A stretch of DNA of 64,000 nt from Geofilum rubicundum JCM 15548. GTDB taxonomy: Bacteria > Bacteroidota > Bacteroidia > Bacteroidales > Marinilabiliaceae. The stretch lies in assembly GCF_000974365.1 (NCBI RefSeq), contig NZ_BAZW01000018.1, positions 1 to 64,000 on the forward strand, in the 5' to 3' direction. This document shows positions 12,148 to 22,161 of this stretch, piece by piece; position 1 is the stretch's first letter, and every line of letters begins with the position of its first letter. The notes beneath the pieces were generated by a model. It was not told the DNA's origin. It made no database searches and saw only the letters and a list, made by a program, of their open reading frames with translations. A program made the translations under genes and the position numbers.

Positions 12148-12483
12148 TATCAATCCTTTATATAAATCTGGCAACTACCCCTCTATACTAAAATCGCCGC
12201 TGCAAAGTTACAACAACCGCACCATCAGCGTGCTAATTATAGTTAATGTTTCCAAATAGCCCGGAAGTAGTTATGGGGCAAAAAAAGAGATGCGGGACCA
12301 TATATGTATGAAATGACTGGCAACATTCAAGCATAAAATTCAAAAAGTTGTATTTGAGATTAAAAAATAATGCTACTTTTGAAAACATCCACGCACCTGA
12401 AGACAAACATGCATAACCTTAAAAGCGCCCAGATGAACCTAACTCCAATCCTTCCACGACCCAAAGCCACCTCCCCAAGACAT
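12148..12483. other. Divergent intergenic region, no gene recognised
   Basis: This AT-rich stretch lies between two divergent genes and must carry both promoters. I could not assign a convincing Bacteroidota -33/-7 pair. Short in-frame extensions of the lipoprotein gene up to 12370 have no signal-peptide character and are judged non-coding. Confidence 0.4.
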
Positions 12484-12852
12484 ATGTATGTTTTGAAAAT
12501 ATCAGTACTATTGCTTGGTTTGTCATTTTTCTCATGCACACCTATACGCTATTTAAGTGAACCTGTTTACCAATCTCTGGACATTGGTTTAGACCATGAA
12601 GGGTTTTCACCAGCGTGTGCAGGTTGCCCGCAAAATTTCATTTTTGACTATGATGTCAATATGACCAGCACGTGGGAATATTTTGACTTCACAACGGGTA
12701 AAACATTTGAATATACAGTTAAAAACAATAAATCAGGGAAAGGGATACAGGTGCAAAGCACTGATGATATTAACACTGCTCTATCACAAATAAAAGAACA
12801 ATTACTCGTGGAAAACGGTCAAATAAGCATTTCCAAACTATTAGAAAATTGA
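12484..12852 (+). CDS. Small predicted lipoprotein, unknown function
   Basis: The open frame begins further upstream, but the ATG at 12484 gives a clean lipoprotein leader: MYVLKISVLLLGLSFFSC, with LSFFSC as the lipobox. The mature part of about 105 residues contains a cysteine pair in SPACAGCPQN, an aromatic segment (TSTWEYFDFTTGKTFEYTV) and no recognised domain. It ends 34 bases before the DUF3137 gene and may be co-transcribed with it. Confidence 0.5.
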   Translation: MYVLKISVLLLGLSFFSCTPIRYLSEPVYQSLDIGLDHEGFSPACAGCPQNFIFDYDVNMTSTWEYFDFTTGKTFEYTVKNNKSGKGIQVQSTDDINTALSQIKEQLLVENGQISISKLLEN

Positions 12853-12886
12853 TTTCAAACCCTATTCAACCCATTTTACCCAAAAC

Positions 12887-13819
12887 ATGAAAACGCCCCC
12901 AAAAAGTTTTGATGAAATCTTTGAGAAGATTTCTCCCAATCTGCAGCTATTAGAGGAAGTAAGAAAAAATAGAGCGAAGGATATTCTGCTATGGGAAATA
13001 TTAGGCATAACGTCTTTGGCGCTTATTTTTTTGGTCTTTAATTTGGGGCTATACTTTTTAGGGGCCATTATTATTTTGTTTATCCTATACTGTGTGGGAA
13101 TGGTTTTTGAAAAACTGGATGTTGCCACAAAAGATTTGGCTCCCAAGTTCAAAAAGACGGTCATACTGGCGTTACTGGACTATTTTTATGATCATGTAGA
13201 ATACATTCCCAATCAGCGAATGAGCATTCATTTATTGAACAAAAGTCTCTTAATCAGAAAATTCGTTTATAAGCATTGGGGAGAAGATTTCATTACTTGC
13301 AGAATTGGCCATACGGATGTGTATTTTTCTGAAATTGAAACCTTTCATTTGAACCAACAGAAATCAACCTTTAGAGGCGTTTTTATTGCAGTCATGTTTA
13401 ACAAACAGTTCAGCACAAAAACAGTGGTAATCAACCGAAAGGACAGCACCTTATTCAGGAAAGCGAAATTAAACCTCTTTGGGGATATGAAAAAGGCCAA
13501 CTACGTTAAACTGGAAAGCATTGAATTCAATAAAAATTTTCTGGTAATAGCCGAAGATCAGATTGAAGCACGATTTAAGCTTACCCCCGCACTGATGGAA
13601 ATGATGCTGGCCTATAAGAAAAAACTTAACACAACGGTCTCTTTTTCTTTTATTGAGAACTACCTCTATATTACGATACAGTCAGACAAAAATCTCTTTG
13701 AACCTCGTCTACTTAAACCTTTAAACGATAAAAAGTTTATCGAAAACAATTATCTCTATCTCGACCTGTTAACCACAGTGGTAAAGGATTTGGATCTAAA
13801 CACACGCATATGGCTATAA
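12887..13819 (+). CDS. DUF3137 family membrane protein
   Basis: The 310-residue protein has two adjacent membrane segments at about residues 35-75 (ITSLALIFLVFNLGLYFLGA and IIILFILYCVGMVF). A soluble C-terminal half follows with the family pattern: GEDFITCRIGHTDVYFSEIE, FRGVFIAVMFNKQF, EDQIEARFKLTPALME and FSFIENYLYITI. These match my memory of DUF3137, a family of unknown function common in Bacteroidota and some Proteobacteria. Nothing in the neighbourhood suggests a role. Confidence 0.7.
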   Translation: MKTPPKSFDEIFEKISPNLQLLEEVRKNRAKDILLWEILGITSLALIFLVFNLGLYFLGAIIILFILYCVGMVFEKLDVATKDLAPKFKKTVILALLDYFYDHVEYIPNQRMSIHLLNKSLLIRKFVYKHWGEDFITCRIGHTDVYFSEIETFHLNQQKSTFRGVFIAVMFNKQFSTKTVVINRKDSTLFRKAKLNLFGDMKKANYVKLESIEFNKNFLVIAEDQIEARFKLTPALMEMMLAYKKKLNTTVSFSFIENYLYITIQSDKNLFEPRLLKPLNDKKFIENNYLYLDLLTTVVKDLDLNTRIWL

Positions 13820-14053
13820 TTAAACCAGTTGACATGCTTCCATACGGCACCTCCGGGTAAATGCAAAAATCCGATTTTAACTTATTGAAATAGTTTTTAT
13901 CTTGTTGCGAAAAATCAAAACAGGCCCACCTCTCTCCTCATTATCCAGGAAGTGAATGCCTGACACAACCATCACCCATTTGCCACAATGCCTGGTCTGA
14001 TTCCTTTAAGTGAATGCTATGGGCGATTTATTATCTGGTTTACCATAACTATT

Positions 14054-17000
14054 ATGGATAGAATAGTTTTCATAGATACCGAAATTGACGTAAGAACCAA
14101 ACGTATACTTGATATTGGAGGTATTGACAACCTCGGAGAACAGTTTCATTCCGGCTCGGCTACCGATTTTTCCAGCTACATTAAGGGTAGTAAGTATCTC
14201 TGCGGGCATAATCTGTTAAAACATGATTTACCCCACCTCAAAAAGGCTTTTGGGATTGATTTTGTAGAAACCTCAATCATCGACACCTTGTATTGGTCCC
14301 CCCTCCTATTTCCCAAACGCCCCTATCATCACTTGCTAAAAGATGACAAATTACAAACCGATGAGCTCAATAACCCACTCAACGATGCGCTAAAAGCAAA
14401 AGACCTCTTTTATGATGAAGTGGCTGCCTTTAAAAAATTGGATGATGAATTAAAGCAAATATTTTACGGACTGCTAAAGGACAGAAAAGAGTTTTCAGGA
14501 TTTTTCCCATTCGTTGATTATTCCCTTCAAAGGGCAGACCTTAAAGCGCTAATTAAATGGAGATTTAAGTCTCTGCTTTGTTCAAATGTCGAGATAGACA
14601 GGCTCATCGAAGATCACCCGATTGAATTGGCCTATGGCCTGTCATTAATCAACACCAAAAGCCGGTATTCCATTACACCTTCCTGGGTCATTAAAAATTA
14701 CCCTGAAGTGGACCGGGTAATGTATGTATTACGCAGCCATCCTTGCTTAACGGGTTGTCTCTATTGCAACCAGGCCCTGGATGCAAAAATTGGTTTGAAA
14801 AAATTCTTTGGGTTTGATGCCTACCGCAGCTATGGCGGAAAACCTTTACAGGAAGAAGCGGTAAAGGCAGCCCTTCTTAACAAGTCTTTTTTGGTGGTGT
14901 TCCCGACAGGCGGAGGAAAATCCATCACCTTTCAGGTTCCGGCCTTAATGAGTGGCGAAAATGTGAAAGGACTGACTGTCGTTATTTCTCCGCTTCAATC
15001 CTTGATGAAAGACCAGGTTGATAATCTCGAAAAATCAAACATCACAGAGGCTGTTACCATTAATGGACTGCTGGATCCGATAGAAAGAGCCCAATCTTTT
15101 GAACGCGTTGAAAACGGGGCTGCTTCCATTTTGTATATCTCTCCGGAATCCTTGCGATCAAAGACCATTGAGCATCTCTTACTGGGGCGGCCCATCGTTC
15201 GTTTTGTCATTGATGAAGCCCACTGCTTCTCTTCATGGGGACAGGATTTCCGGGTAGATTACCTTCACATAGGCGATTTCATTAAATCGCTTCAGGAAAA
15301 GAAAAACCTTGAGGATCCTATACCGGTGTCCTGTTTTACAGCAACAGCTAAACCAAATGTCATACAGGACATTAAAGATTACTTTCAGGGAAAATTGTCT
15401 TTGAATTTAGAGACTTTCAGCTCAAAGGCAACACGGACCAACCTCCAATACAAAGTAATCCCTAAGGAGACAGAAGAAGAAAAGTATAATACGGTCCGCA
15501 ACCTGCTGGATGGCAAACCATGCCCGGCCATTATATATGTATCCCGAACACGCAGAGCCTTTCAGTTGGCTGAAAAACTAGCAAAGGATGGCTATCTGGC
15601 CAGACCCTATCATGGGAAAATGGACAAACAGGAGAAATCTGAAAATCAGGATGCTTTTATTCGGGGAGATATCCGCATCATAGTGGCCACCTCCGCCTTT
15701 GGCATGGGCGTGGACAAAAAGGATGTTGGCATGGTCATTCACTATGAAATTTCTGATTCTCTCGAGAATTACGTTCAGGAGGCCGGTCGGGCAGGCCGGG
15801 ATGAAAATATTACGGCCGACTGCTATGTCCTTTATAATGAAGAAGATTTAAGCAAGCACTTTATTCTACTGAACCAGACCAAGCTCAATATTAAAGAAAT
15901 ACAACAGATATGGAAAGCCATTAAAGACCTTACCCGCTTTCGTCTTGCGGCCTCCAACTCGGCTTTGGAAATTGCCAGAAAGGCCGGGTGGGATGATACG
16001 GTGGTTGAAATAGAAACAAGGGTGACAACCGCCATTGCAGCGCTTGAAGAAGCTGGCTATTTGAGACGCGGACAAAATATGCCGCGCATATTTGCCAATA
16101 GTATTCTATCCAAAAATGCACAGGAGGCCATTGAAAAGATACACGCCTCAGCCCTTTTTAATGAGAAACAAAAAGAACAGGCTGTCCGCATTATAAAAAA
16201 ACTGTTTTCAAGCAAAAGCAGGCGGCAGGCGACTGATGAAGCTGCAGAGTCCAGGATTGACTATATCTCTGACCATTTAGGCATTGTTAAAGAAGAGGTT
16301 ATTAGTGTGGTTAATTTATTGCGCGAAGAAAAAATACTGGCCGACACCAAAGACCTGACGGCCTTTATCAAGCGAGGTGATCAGATCAACCGGTCCCTGT
16401 CCATTGTGGTAACGTATCGTAAAATTGAAACCTTTCTGCTTGAACAAATCCATGAACAGGAAAAAATATTTCACATCAAAGAGCTGAATGAACTGGCAGA
16501 GCTTCAGGGCTGCACAGAAGTTTCTCCCCATAAACTCAGAACGATCATTAATTTCTGGGCCATAAAAAACTGGATTAAACGGCAAAAGAACGATTATTCA
16601 AACAATCATCTTTCAATTGTTGGCAATTATTCACCATCCGAACTCAGGAGCAAATTGGAAAAGCGTCATGAGTTGGCCCGCTTTATTGTGAATTATTTAT
16701 ATGAGAAAAGCCATGAAAACCTTTCCGCTTCCGACCAAAGCAAAGAACAATTATTGGTAGAATTTTCTGTTCACGCCTTAAAACAAGCCTATGAAAGCGG
16801 GGCTTCTTTGTTTAAATTGAATGTAAAGATCGAGGATGTGGAGGATGCCTTGTTCTACCTTTCGCGGATAGAGGCCATTAAAATAGAAGGTGGTTTTTTG
16901 GTGGTTTACAACAAGCTGAGTTTTGAGCGCTTGGAAACAGATAATAAAAAACGCTATAAAACGGAAGACTATACCAAGCTTAACCAGTTTTATGAGAATA

Positions 17001-18853
17001 AAGTCCACCAGAGTCATATAGTGGGTGAGTATGCCAAAAAAATGATCCACGACTATAAGGAGGCCCTGCAATTTGTTGAAGATTACTTCCTGCTAAACTA
17101 CCCCTCGTTTTTAAATAAATATTTTAATGTCAGCCGACAAAAAGAATTGGCCAGAAACATAACCCCCACAAAATTCAGACAACTGTTTGGCGAACTTTCC
17201 CCGGCCCAATTAAGCATCATTAAGGATAACACTTCCCGGTATATGGCCGTTGCTGCCGGACCAGGCAGTGGAAAGACCAAAGTCCTTGTCCATAAACTGG
17301 CGTCACTACTACTGATGGAGGACGTTAAGCACGAGCAGTTGTTAATGGTGACCTTTTCCAGAGCAGCAGCCACTGAATTTAAAAAAAGGCTCCTGGATTT
17401 GATTGGCAACGCGGCTGGTTTTATTGAAATAAAAACCTTCCATTCGTATTGTTTTGACCTGCTGGGAAAAGTAGGTTCCCTCGAAAAATCACAAACCATC
17501 ATCCGTCGGGCCGTTGAAAGAATTCGGATGAACGACATTGAACAAAACCGGATTAGTAAGGCCGTTTTGGTCATTGATGAAGCTCAGGACATGGATGAAT
17601 TTGAATTTGAGCTGATCAAGGTCTTAATGGAAAAAAATGAAGAGATGCGGGTGATTGCCGTGGGCGATGATGACCAAAATATTTATGAGTTCAGAGGAGC
17701 CAGTTCAAAGCATCTGGAACAGTTTATTCATGAACAACAGGCAAAAAAATATGAGCTCAACGAAAATTTCAGAAGCAAAGTCAACCTGGTGGAATTCACC
17801 AATCAATTTGTAAATACCATTGGGCACCGTCTTAAAGAAATTCCGATTGTATCTCACCAAAGTGAAAATGGGACCATCAGAATAGTCCATTATTCGAGCC
17901 GTTTCCTGATTCATCCATTGGTGAAAGAGGTATCGTCGGCCGACCTTTCGGGGACTACCTGTATTTTGACGCAAACTAACCATGAAGCATTGCAAATAAC
18001 AGGCTGGCTTATAAATGAAGGTCTTCCGGCCAGACTCATCCAGACCAACGAGGGCTTTAGTTTTTATCATTTGGCAGAAGTCAGATATTTCGTTGAACAG
18101 CTTAAATATTCAGATGATTCATTCACCATTAGTGACCTTATTTGGAAAGGAGCCAAAAGAAAATTGTGGGATAAATATAAGGACAGTGCCAAAATTGATA
18201 TTTGCATTCATCTGATTAAAGCATTTGAATCGAGTCATCCCAAAAAGAAGTACCAGTCAGATTTTGAAGCCTATATCAGAGAGTCTAAGCTGGAAGACTT
18301 CATAAATACCAATATTGAAACGATACACGTTTCAACCATGCATAAGGCAAAAGGGAAAGAATTCGACAATGTTTATCTTATGTTGGATGGGTTTTCTCCG
18401 GAAACGGACGAAAAGAAAAGACTCCTATATGTGGCATTAACCAGAGCTAAAAGTAACTTATCGATTCATTTGAACGGTATGTACTTAAATCATATTACTT
18501 GCTCTGGCCTTCAACGCTATTATGACCAGGTCGCCTACGAGGAATCCAACCTACTGGTATTGCATTTAACGCATAAGGACATCTGGTTAGATTACTTTAT
18601 TACGAGGCAACACCTGCTGACAAATCTCAAAAGTGGCGACCAATTGTTTGTTAATAATGAGGGCTGCTTCAATGAAAGCCACAATTGTGTGCTTAAGTTT
18701 TCAAATGGCTTTAAGGAAAGTTTAAGCACCTACCTGAAAAAAGGGTATAAACTGACCAACGCTGAAATCAACTTTATGGTATTTTGGCAGAAAGAAGATA
18801 CCGAAATAGAGGTGAAAGTCATTTTGCCTGAGTTGAAGTTACTTAAGGCTTAA
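14054..18853 (+). CDS. Fusion of DEDD exonuclease-like, RecQ-like helicase and UvrD-like helicase
   Basis: One chain of about 1,600 residues joins three nucleic-acid modules. The first 150 residues resemble a DnaQ-type exonuclease: FIDTEIDVRTKRILDIGG supplies the D-x-E pair, then GHNLLKHDLPHL, and NDALKAKDL supplies a late aspartate. A short cysteine cluster (CLTGCLYC) precedes a RecQ-like superfamily 2 helicase with Walker A PTGGGKS, DEAHCFSSWGQDFR, SCFTATAK and QEAGRAGRDE. The last 560 residues are a UvrD/Rep superfamily 1 helicase: AAGPGSGKTKVLVHK, VIDEAQDMDEFE, DDDQNIYEFRGA, STMHKAKGKEFDNVYL and LLYVALTRAK. The ATG at 14054 (MDRIVFIDTE) is preferred over an in-frame ATG at 13988 because the exonuclease fold begins at once. 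It is a single, isolated gene. Repair or defence against foreign DNA are both possible; there is no adjacent defence gene. Confidence 0.85.
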   Translation: MDRIVFIDTEIDVRTKRILDIGGIDNLGEQFHSGSATDFSSYIKGSKYLCGHNLLKHDLPHLKKAFGIDFVETSIIDTLYWSPLLFPKRPYHHLLKDDKLQTDELNNPLNDALKAKDLFYDEVAAFKKLDDELKQIFYGLLKDRKEFSGFFPFVDYSLQRADLKALIKWRFKSLLCSNVEIDRLIEDHPIELAYGLSLINTKSRYSITPSWVIKNYPEVDRVMYVLRSHPCLTGCLYCNQALDAKIGLKKFFGFDAYRSYGGKPLQEEAVKAALLNKSFLVVFPTGGGKSITFQVPALMSGENVKGLTVVISPLQSLMKDQVDNLEKSNITEAVTINGLLDPIERAQSFERVENGAASILYISPESLRSKTIEHLLLGRPIVRFVIDEAHCFSSWGQDFRVDYLHIGDFIKSLQEKKNLEDPIPVSCFTATAKPNVIQDIKDYFQGKLSLNLETFSSKATRTNLQYKVIPKETEEEKYNTVRNLLDGKPCPAIIYVSRTRRAFQLAEKLAKDGYLARPYHGKMDKQEKSENQDAFIRGDIRIIVATSAFGMGVDKKDVGMVIHYEISDSLENYVQEAGRAGRDENITADCYVLYNEEDLSKHFILLNQTKLNIKEIQQIWKAIKDLTRFRLAASNSALEIARKAGWDDTVVEIETRVTTAIAALEEAGYLRRGQNMPRIFANSILSKNAQEAIEKIHASALFNEKQKEQAVRIIKKLFSSKSRRQATDEAAESRIDYISDHLGIVKEEVISVVNLLREEKILADTKDLTAFIKRGDQINRSLSIVVTYRKIETFLLEQIHEQEKIFHIKELNELAELQGCTEVSPHKLRTIINFWAIKNWIKRQKNDYSNNHLSIVGNYSPSELRSKLEKRHELARFIVNYLYEKSHENLSASDQSKEQLLVEFSVHALKQAYESGASLFKLNVKIEDVEDALFYLSRIEAIKIEGGFLVVYNKLSFERLETDNKKRYKTEDYTKLNQFYENKVHQSHIVGEYAKKMIHDYKEALQFVEDYFLLNYPSFLNKYFNVSRQKELARNITPTKFRQLFGELSPAQLSIIKDNTSRYMAVAAGPGSGKTKVLVHKLASLLLMEDVKHEQLLMVTFSRAAATEFKKRLLDLIGNAAGFIEIKTFHSYCFDLLGKVGSLEKSQTIIRRAVERIRMNDIEQNRISKAVLVIDEAQDMDEFEFELIKVLMEKNEEMRVIAVGDDDQNIYEFRGASSKHLEQFIHEQQAKKYELNENFRSKVNLVEFTNQFVNTIGHRLKEIPIVSHQSENGTIRIVHYSSRFLIHPLVKEVSSADLSGTTCILTQTNHEALQITGWLINEGLPARLIQTNEGFSFYHLAEVRYFVEQLKYSDDSFTISDLIWKGAKRKLWDKYKDSAKIDICIHLIKAFESSHPKKKYQSDFEAYIRESKLEDFINTNIETIHVSTMHKAKGKEFDNVYLMLDGFSPETDEKKRLLYVALTRAKSNLSIHLNGMYLNHITCSGLQRYYDQVAYEESNLLVLHLTHKDIWLDYFITRQHLLTNLKSGDQLFVNNEGCFNESHNCVLKFSNGFKESLSTYLKKGYKLTNAEINFMVFWQKEDTEIEVKVILPELKLLKA

Positions 18854-19439
18854 AAATCCATCCCTCATTTGTAGAGTTCCGTTATTCAAGCGATTGTTAA
18901 ATACAACCCAATGGCCAAACCTTCTTAAATCTCATAATCATACAATTAAAAAATGTTACTGATAAAAGTTTCATCAAAGAGCCAGGACTGTTTGGTGTTA
19001 TCTTTTTCCACCATTTAACGAATCTTCAGCATATCCCATGATGAATTCCGGCCAAAAAACTAAGGTTTTTACTTATCATATTAATTAAAAATAAAAAATA
19101 AAAAACCAACATAACAATAGACCTACATTTACATGATCTCCATCACAAGACCGCAAATGGACAAAAAGCACTTAACCCAAATACTCGGACAAAACAACTC
19201 TCCGAATCCACACATGCTATTCAACAGCATTATAAATAACAAGATTCCATTTAAAATTATTGACATTACAACAATTAATTCTTTACTTTCCTGCGAAAAA
19301 ATTCCAACAGTAGAAAGGTGCAACCGGTAATCATAACAATTAAACCATACACAACAACTGGCTGCTATCTCGCTTATGATAAACTAACCCGCTTTATACT
19401 CTTGAACATTCAACACAGAAACCCCAAAAACTCAAAACT
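18854..19439. other. AT-rich intergenic region of nearly 590 bases
   Basis: This lies between the fusion helicase and the LytTR regulator. It is A/T-rich, especially 19070-19110. A 65-codon open frame at 19133-19330 has no signal peptide, domain or coding bias that I can support. The last part must hold the promoter of the response regulator. No repeat or RNA structure stands out. Confidence 0.4.
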
Positions 19440-20138
19440 ATGACACTTAACTGTGTAGCCATAGATGACGACAACCTGGCATTGACCTTGCTAAAGAAAT
19501 ACTGCGGAAAAATACCTTCTCTCAATATGACGGCCACCTTTTCAAATCCGATGGATGGCTTGGCGCACCTCAAACACAACCAACCTGACATCCTCTTCCT
19601 GGACATAGACATGCCAGGCATGTCAGGTATTTCCATCGCCCAAAAAGCGACTGAAAAAAGTGAAATAATATTTACCACTGCCTATAGAGACTACGCCTTC
19701 GAAGGTTTTCAACTCAATGCGGCCGACTACCTGTTAAAGCCCATCGAATTTGATCAGTTTTTTCAGGCGATCAATAAGGCAAGGGACCGAATTGCCATTG
19801 AAAAAATTAAACAGGAGTCCTTCAAAAACGATGATTTCATCATCATTAAAGTGGATTATAAAAATGTAAAAATCCGACTCTCACAAATCCTCTTTATCGA
19901 AGCTCTGGATAACTACATTAAAATTCACACGGCCAAAAAGACCTATGTCACCCTTCAAAATTTAAAAGGTATTGGAGAGATACTTAGCCCCCAGAATTTC
20001 CTCCGAATTCACAAATCTTACATTGTCTCCTTGTCCAGAATTGACTTCTTCACCAAGGAGCATGTACATATCCAAAGCCATCAAATCCCCATAGGGCGTA
20101 CGTTTTCAAAGAAAGCACTCGCCTTAATGACAAAGTAG
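19440..20138 (+). CDS. LytTR-family response regulator, likely regulator of the curli locus
   Basis: The receiver domain at residues 1-120 has the acidic pocket (AIDDDN), the phospho-acceptor aspartate in ILFLDIDMPGMSG, the threonine in FTTAYRDYAFEGF and the lysine in YLLKPI. A LytTR DNA-binding domain covers about residues 135-230 (ILFIEALDNYIKIHT, FLRIHKSYIVSLSRID, IPIGRTF). No histidine kinase is next to it; the nearest LytS-type kinase is 10 kb downstream with its own regulator. It lies just upstream of the curlin gene and is followed by a terminator, so it is a separate unit. Control of curli is inferred from position; a csgD homologue is absent. Confidence 0.85.
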   Translation: MTLNCVAIDDDNLALTLLKKYCGKIPSLNMTATFSNPMDGLAHLKHNQPDILFLDIDMPGMSGISIAQKATEKSEIIFTTAYRDYAFEGFQLNAADYLLKPIEFDQFFQAINKARDRIAIEKIKQESFKNDDFIIIKVDYKNVKIRLSQILFIEALDNYIKIHTAKKTYVTLQNLKGIGEILSPQNFLRIHKSYIVSLSRIDFFTKEHVHIQSHQIPIGRTFSKKALALMTK

Positions 20139-20220
20139 TTTTGTCGTTCGCCAATAATTTCCTGCCGTTAACAACTTTTTACAAAACAGCCCCATTTCTC
20201 GCCATAAATTTACTTCTGAA

Positions 20221-20247
20221 AGCAACCTCAATAGGAGGTTGCTTTTT
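20221..20247 (+). terminator. Rho-independent terminator after the LytTR regulator
   Basis: A perfect 9-base stem AGCAACCTC / GAGGTTGCT with a five-base loop (AATAG) is followed directly by a T run. It lies 83 bases after the regulator stop codon and separates it from the curlin transcript. Confidence 0.8.
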
Positions 20248-20418
20248 GAAAAGGGCCATTTTATGCCCCTTTGAAATTTAATCCACATTACCAAAATAAA
20301 CCTAAAATTCTAGATTATGAACCCAAAGCAGTCGCACCCCTTCTTCGATTCCGGTTAGGATCAAAACTTACTTCAAATCATCAATCATTTATTCAACACA
20401 CTTTAAAATTATTTAATC

Positions 20419-21488
20419 ATGAAAAAGTTATTATTTGTTTTTGCGGGTCTTTTTATTTCTGCAGGCATGCTTATGGCACAAGGAAACCTATCAAAGGTTA
20501 ATCAAAGCGGTACCAACCAAGAAGCTACAGTAAACCAGACTGGTGGCTTTATTGAGTCAATGGTGAACCAATCTAATAATGGCAATGAAGCCAAAATAGA
20601 TCAGCTGAATTATAGCCCCTATCTTCAAATGCATTAAAAGCTGATGTTAAGCAAAGTGGTGTAAAAAACGAAGCCAAGATAGACCAAAAGCATAATGGCA
20701 ACCTTCCAGACAGAGCTGGTTTGATGGAAGCTTGGGTAAATCAGGCTGGCGACCATAACTCAGCCCTTCAGGTACAGGGACCGGATAAATATGATAAATA
20801 TTTAGGAGCTAATAAAGCTACCATTAACCAAAGTGGAGATCATAACTATGCTTCTCAACACCAGCTAAGATATTGGAATGAAGCAACCATCAAGCAGTCT
20901 GGAAATAACAATACAGCCATGCAGGGACAGGATGCCACTCTCTTACCTGAGGAAGAAGGTAGTGTTAACAAGGCATTGATAGAGCAATCGGGGGACAATA
21001 ACTTTGCCTCACAGAAACAAGATGGCTGGGACAACAACGCGACCATCAAACAACTTGGTGGCAACAATAATACGGCCACTCAAACTCAAGACAGTTGGGT
21101 CAGTGATGCGGACATTTTACAGACCGGTGATCGCAATACAGCTACTCAGGACCAAACAGGCAAGTTAAACTCTGCAAACATCACCCAACGATCCAATTGG
21201 AACACAGCAACTCAGACGCAAACTTCTGATGCTAAACGCGGTTCTGGCTATGATCCAATCAACGATGCCATCATCATCCAGCAGGGCGGAAATGGCAACA
21301 TTGCTACTCAGACTCAAACCTCTCCTGGTGGTGATGTCGTTTTAAACTATGCTTATATCCACCAAAATGGAGCCAACAACCTGGCCACTCAAACTCAGAC
21401 AGGCTGGAATAATAGTGAAACCACCAATCAGATAGGTAATGGCAATATTGCGAATGTGGTCCAAATAAATCCTCTTCCTCTTCCCTAA
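20419..21488 (+). CDS. Curlin-repeat major fibre subunit (CsgA-like), one frame break
   Basis: This is an amyloid fibre subunit secreted across the outer membrane. A signal peptide (MKKLLFVFAGLFISAGMLMA) is followed by about ten curlin repeats of the form N-x-A-x-I-x-Q-x-G-x-x-N-x-A, such as NKATINQSGDHNYASQHQ, NEATIKQSGNNNTAMQGQ and NTATQTQTSDAK. The glutamines and asparagines sit at the spacing that stacks into a beta solenoid. The frame stops at 20637; adding one A to the A run at about 20627-20629 joins it to the downstream frame (LQNALKADVKQSGVKNEAKI), so this is one gene of about 356 residues. It is more than twice the size of E. coli CsgA. Confidence 0.88.
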
Positions 21489-21513
21489 TTACCTTTTGAT
21501 ACTTTAAGTATTT

Positions 21514-21542
21514 TTCCCGCAAGCATTTTATGCTTGCGGGAA
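21514..21542 (+). terminator. Hairpin between the two curlin genes (attenuator or terminator)
   Basis: A perfect stem of 12 bases (TTCCCGCAAGCA, loop TTTTA, TGCTTGCGGGAA) lies 25 bases after the major curlin gene. The base run after it is not purely T, so it may slow rather than stop transcription, or protect the 3' end of the abundant curlin message. Confidence 0.6.
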
Positions 21543-21597
21543 TCATCCTTTTCTCACTAACTTGCCTTGAATAATCTTCTAATAACACCCAACTAAA

Positions 21598-22161
21598 ATG
21601 AAGACGATATTACTCGCGCTTTCTATTGGACTTATAGCCTCTGCAGGAATTCAGGCTCAGGAAGCCGAAGAAAACACACAACAGGTTCTGGAACTTGATG
21701 AGTTGGGCCTTCTCAGCAAAGGCATTATTACGCCCATTGATGGAGAAAGTACGCCTGCTATAACCGAATACCTATCTACTAATCCGGATGTACTCTTTTT
21801 CAGTGGAACACCGGAGCAAGGAAATACGTCCGTCATCTACCAGGAAGGCGATTACAACAAGGCCAACCTCAATCAGACAGGCGATAGCAATAATTTCGGC
21901 TTGCTGCAAAAGGGGGATGACAACCTATATGACGGAACCATAAACGGGGATGAGAACCTCATACGGGTTCTGCAACTCGGGAATGACAACAAGGTTTTTC
22001 AGGACTTGGAGGGTGATGGCATGCAACTCGATGTGATTCAAGAAGGTAACAACCATGAAGTGATTCAAATAGAGAAGGATGGTACTTCTCCGGCCTATCA
22101 GATTCATCAACAGGGCGAGCATGGGATGCAAATAACCATAGAACACCTCCCCTCTTATTGA
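21598..22161 (+). CDS. Second curlin-repeat protein (minor subunit or nucleator, CsgB-like)
   Basis: The 187-residue product has a signal peptide (MKTILLALSIGLIASAGIQA). A non-repeat region of about 70 residues follows, then weaker curlin-type repeats: GDYNKANLNQTGDSNNFG, NGDENLIRVLQLGNDNKV and GMQLDVIQEGNNHEVIQ. Its short length and imperfect repeats fit a nucleating minor subunit, but this assignment rests on position and length. The stop codon overlaps the start codon of the next gene (TGATG), so translation of the two is coupled. Confidence 0.75.
   Translation: MKTILLALSIGLIASAGIQAQEAEENTQQVLELDELGLLSKGIITPIDGESTPAITEYLSTNPDVLFFSGTPEQGNTSVIYQEGDYNKANLNQTGDSNNFGLLQKGDDNLYDGTINGDENLIRVLQLGNDNKVFQDLEGDGMQLDVIQEGNNHEVIQIEKDGTSPAYQIHQQGEHGMQITIEHLPSY

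Noticed and set aside
14054-18853. Known named phage-defence system
   Set aside because: The domain order is suggestive, but I could not match it to a specific described system and no partner gene is adjacent.
19133-19330. Short open frame of 65 codons in the intergenic region
   Set aside because: It has no signal peptide or domain, starts in an AT-rich stretch and shows no sign of translation; chance is likely.
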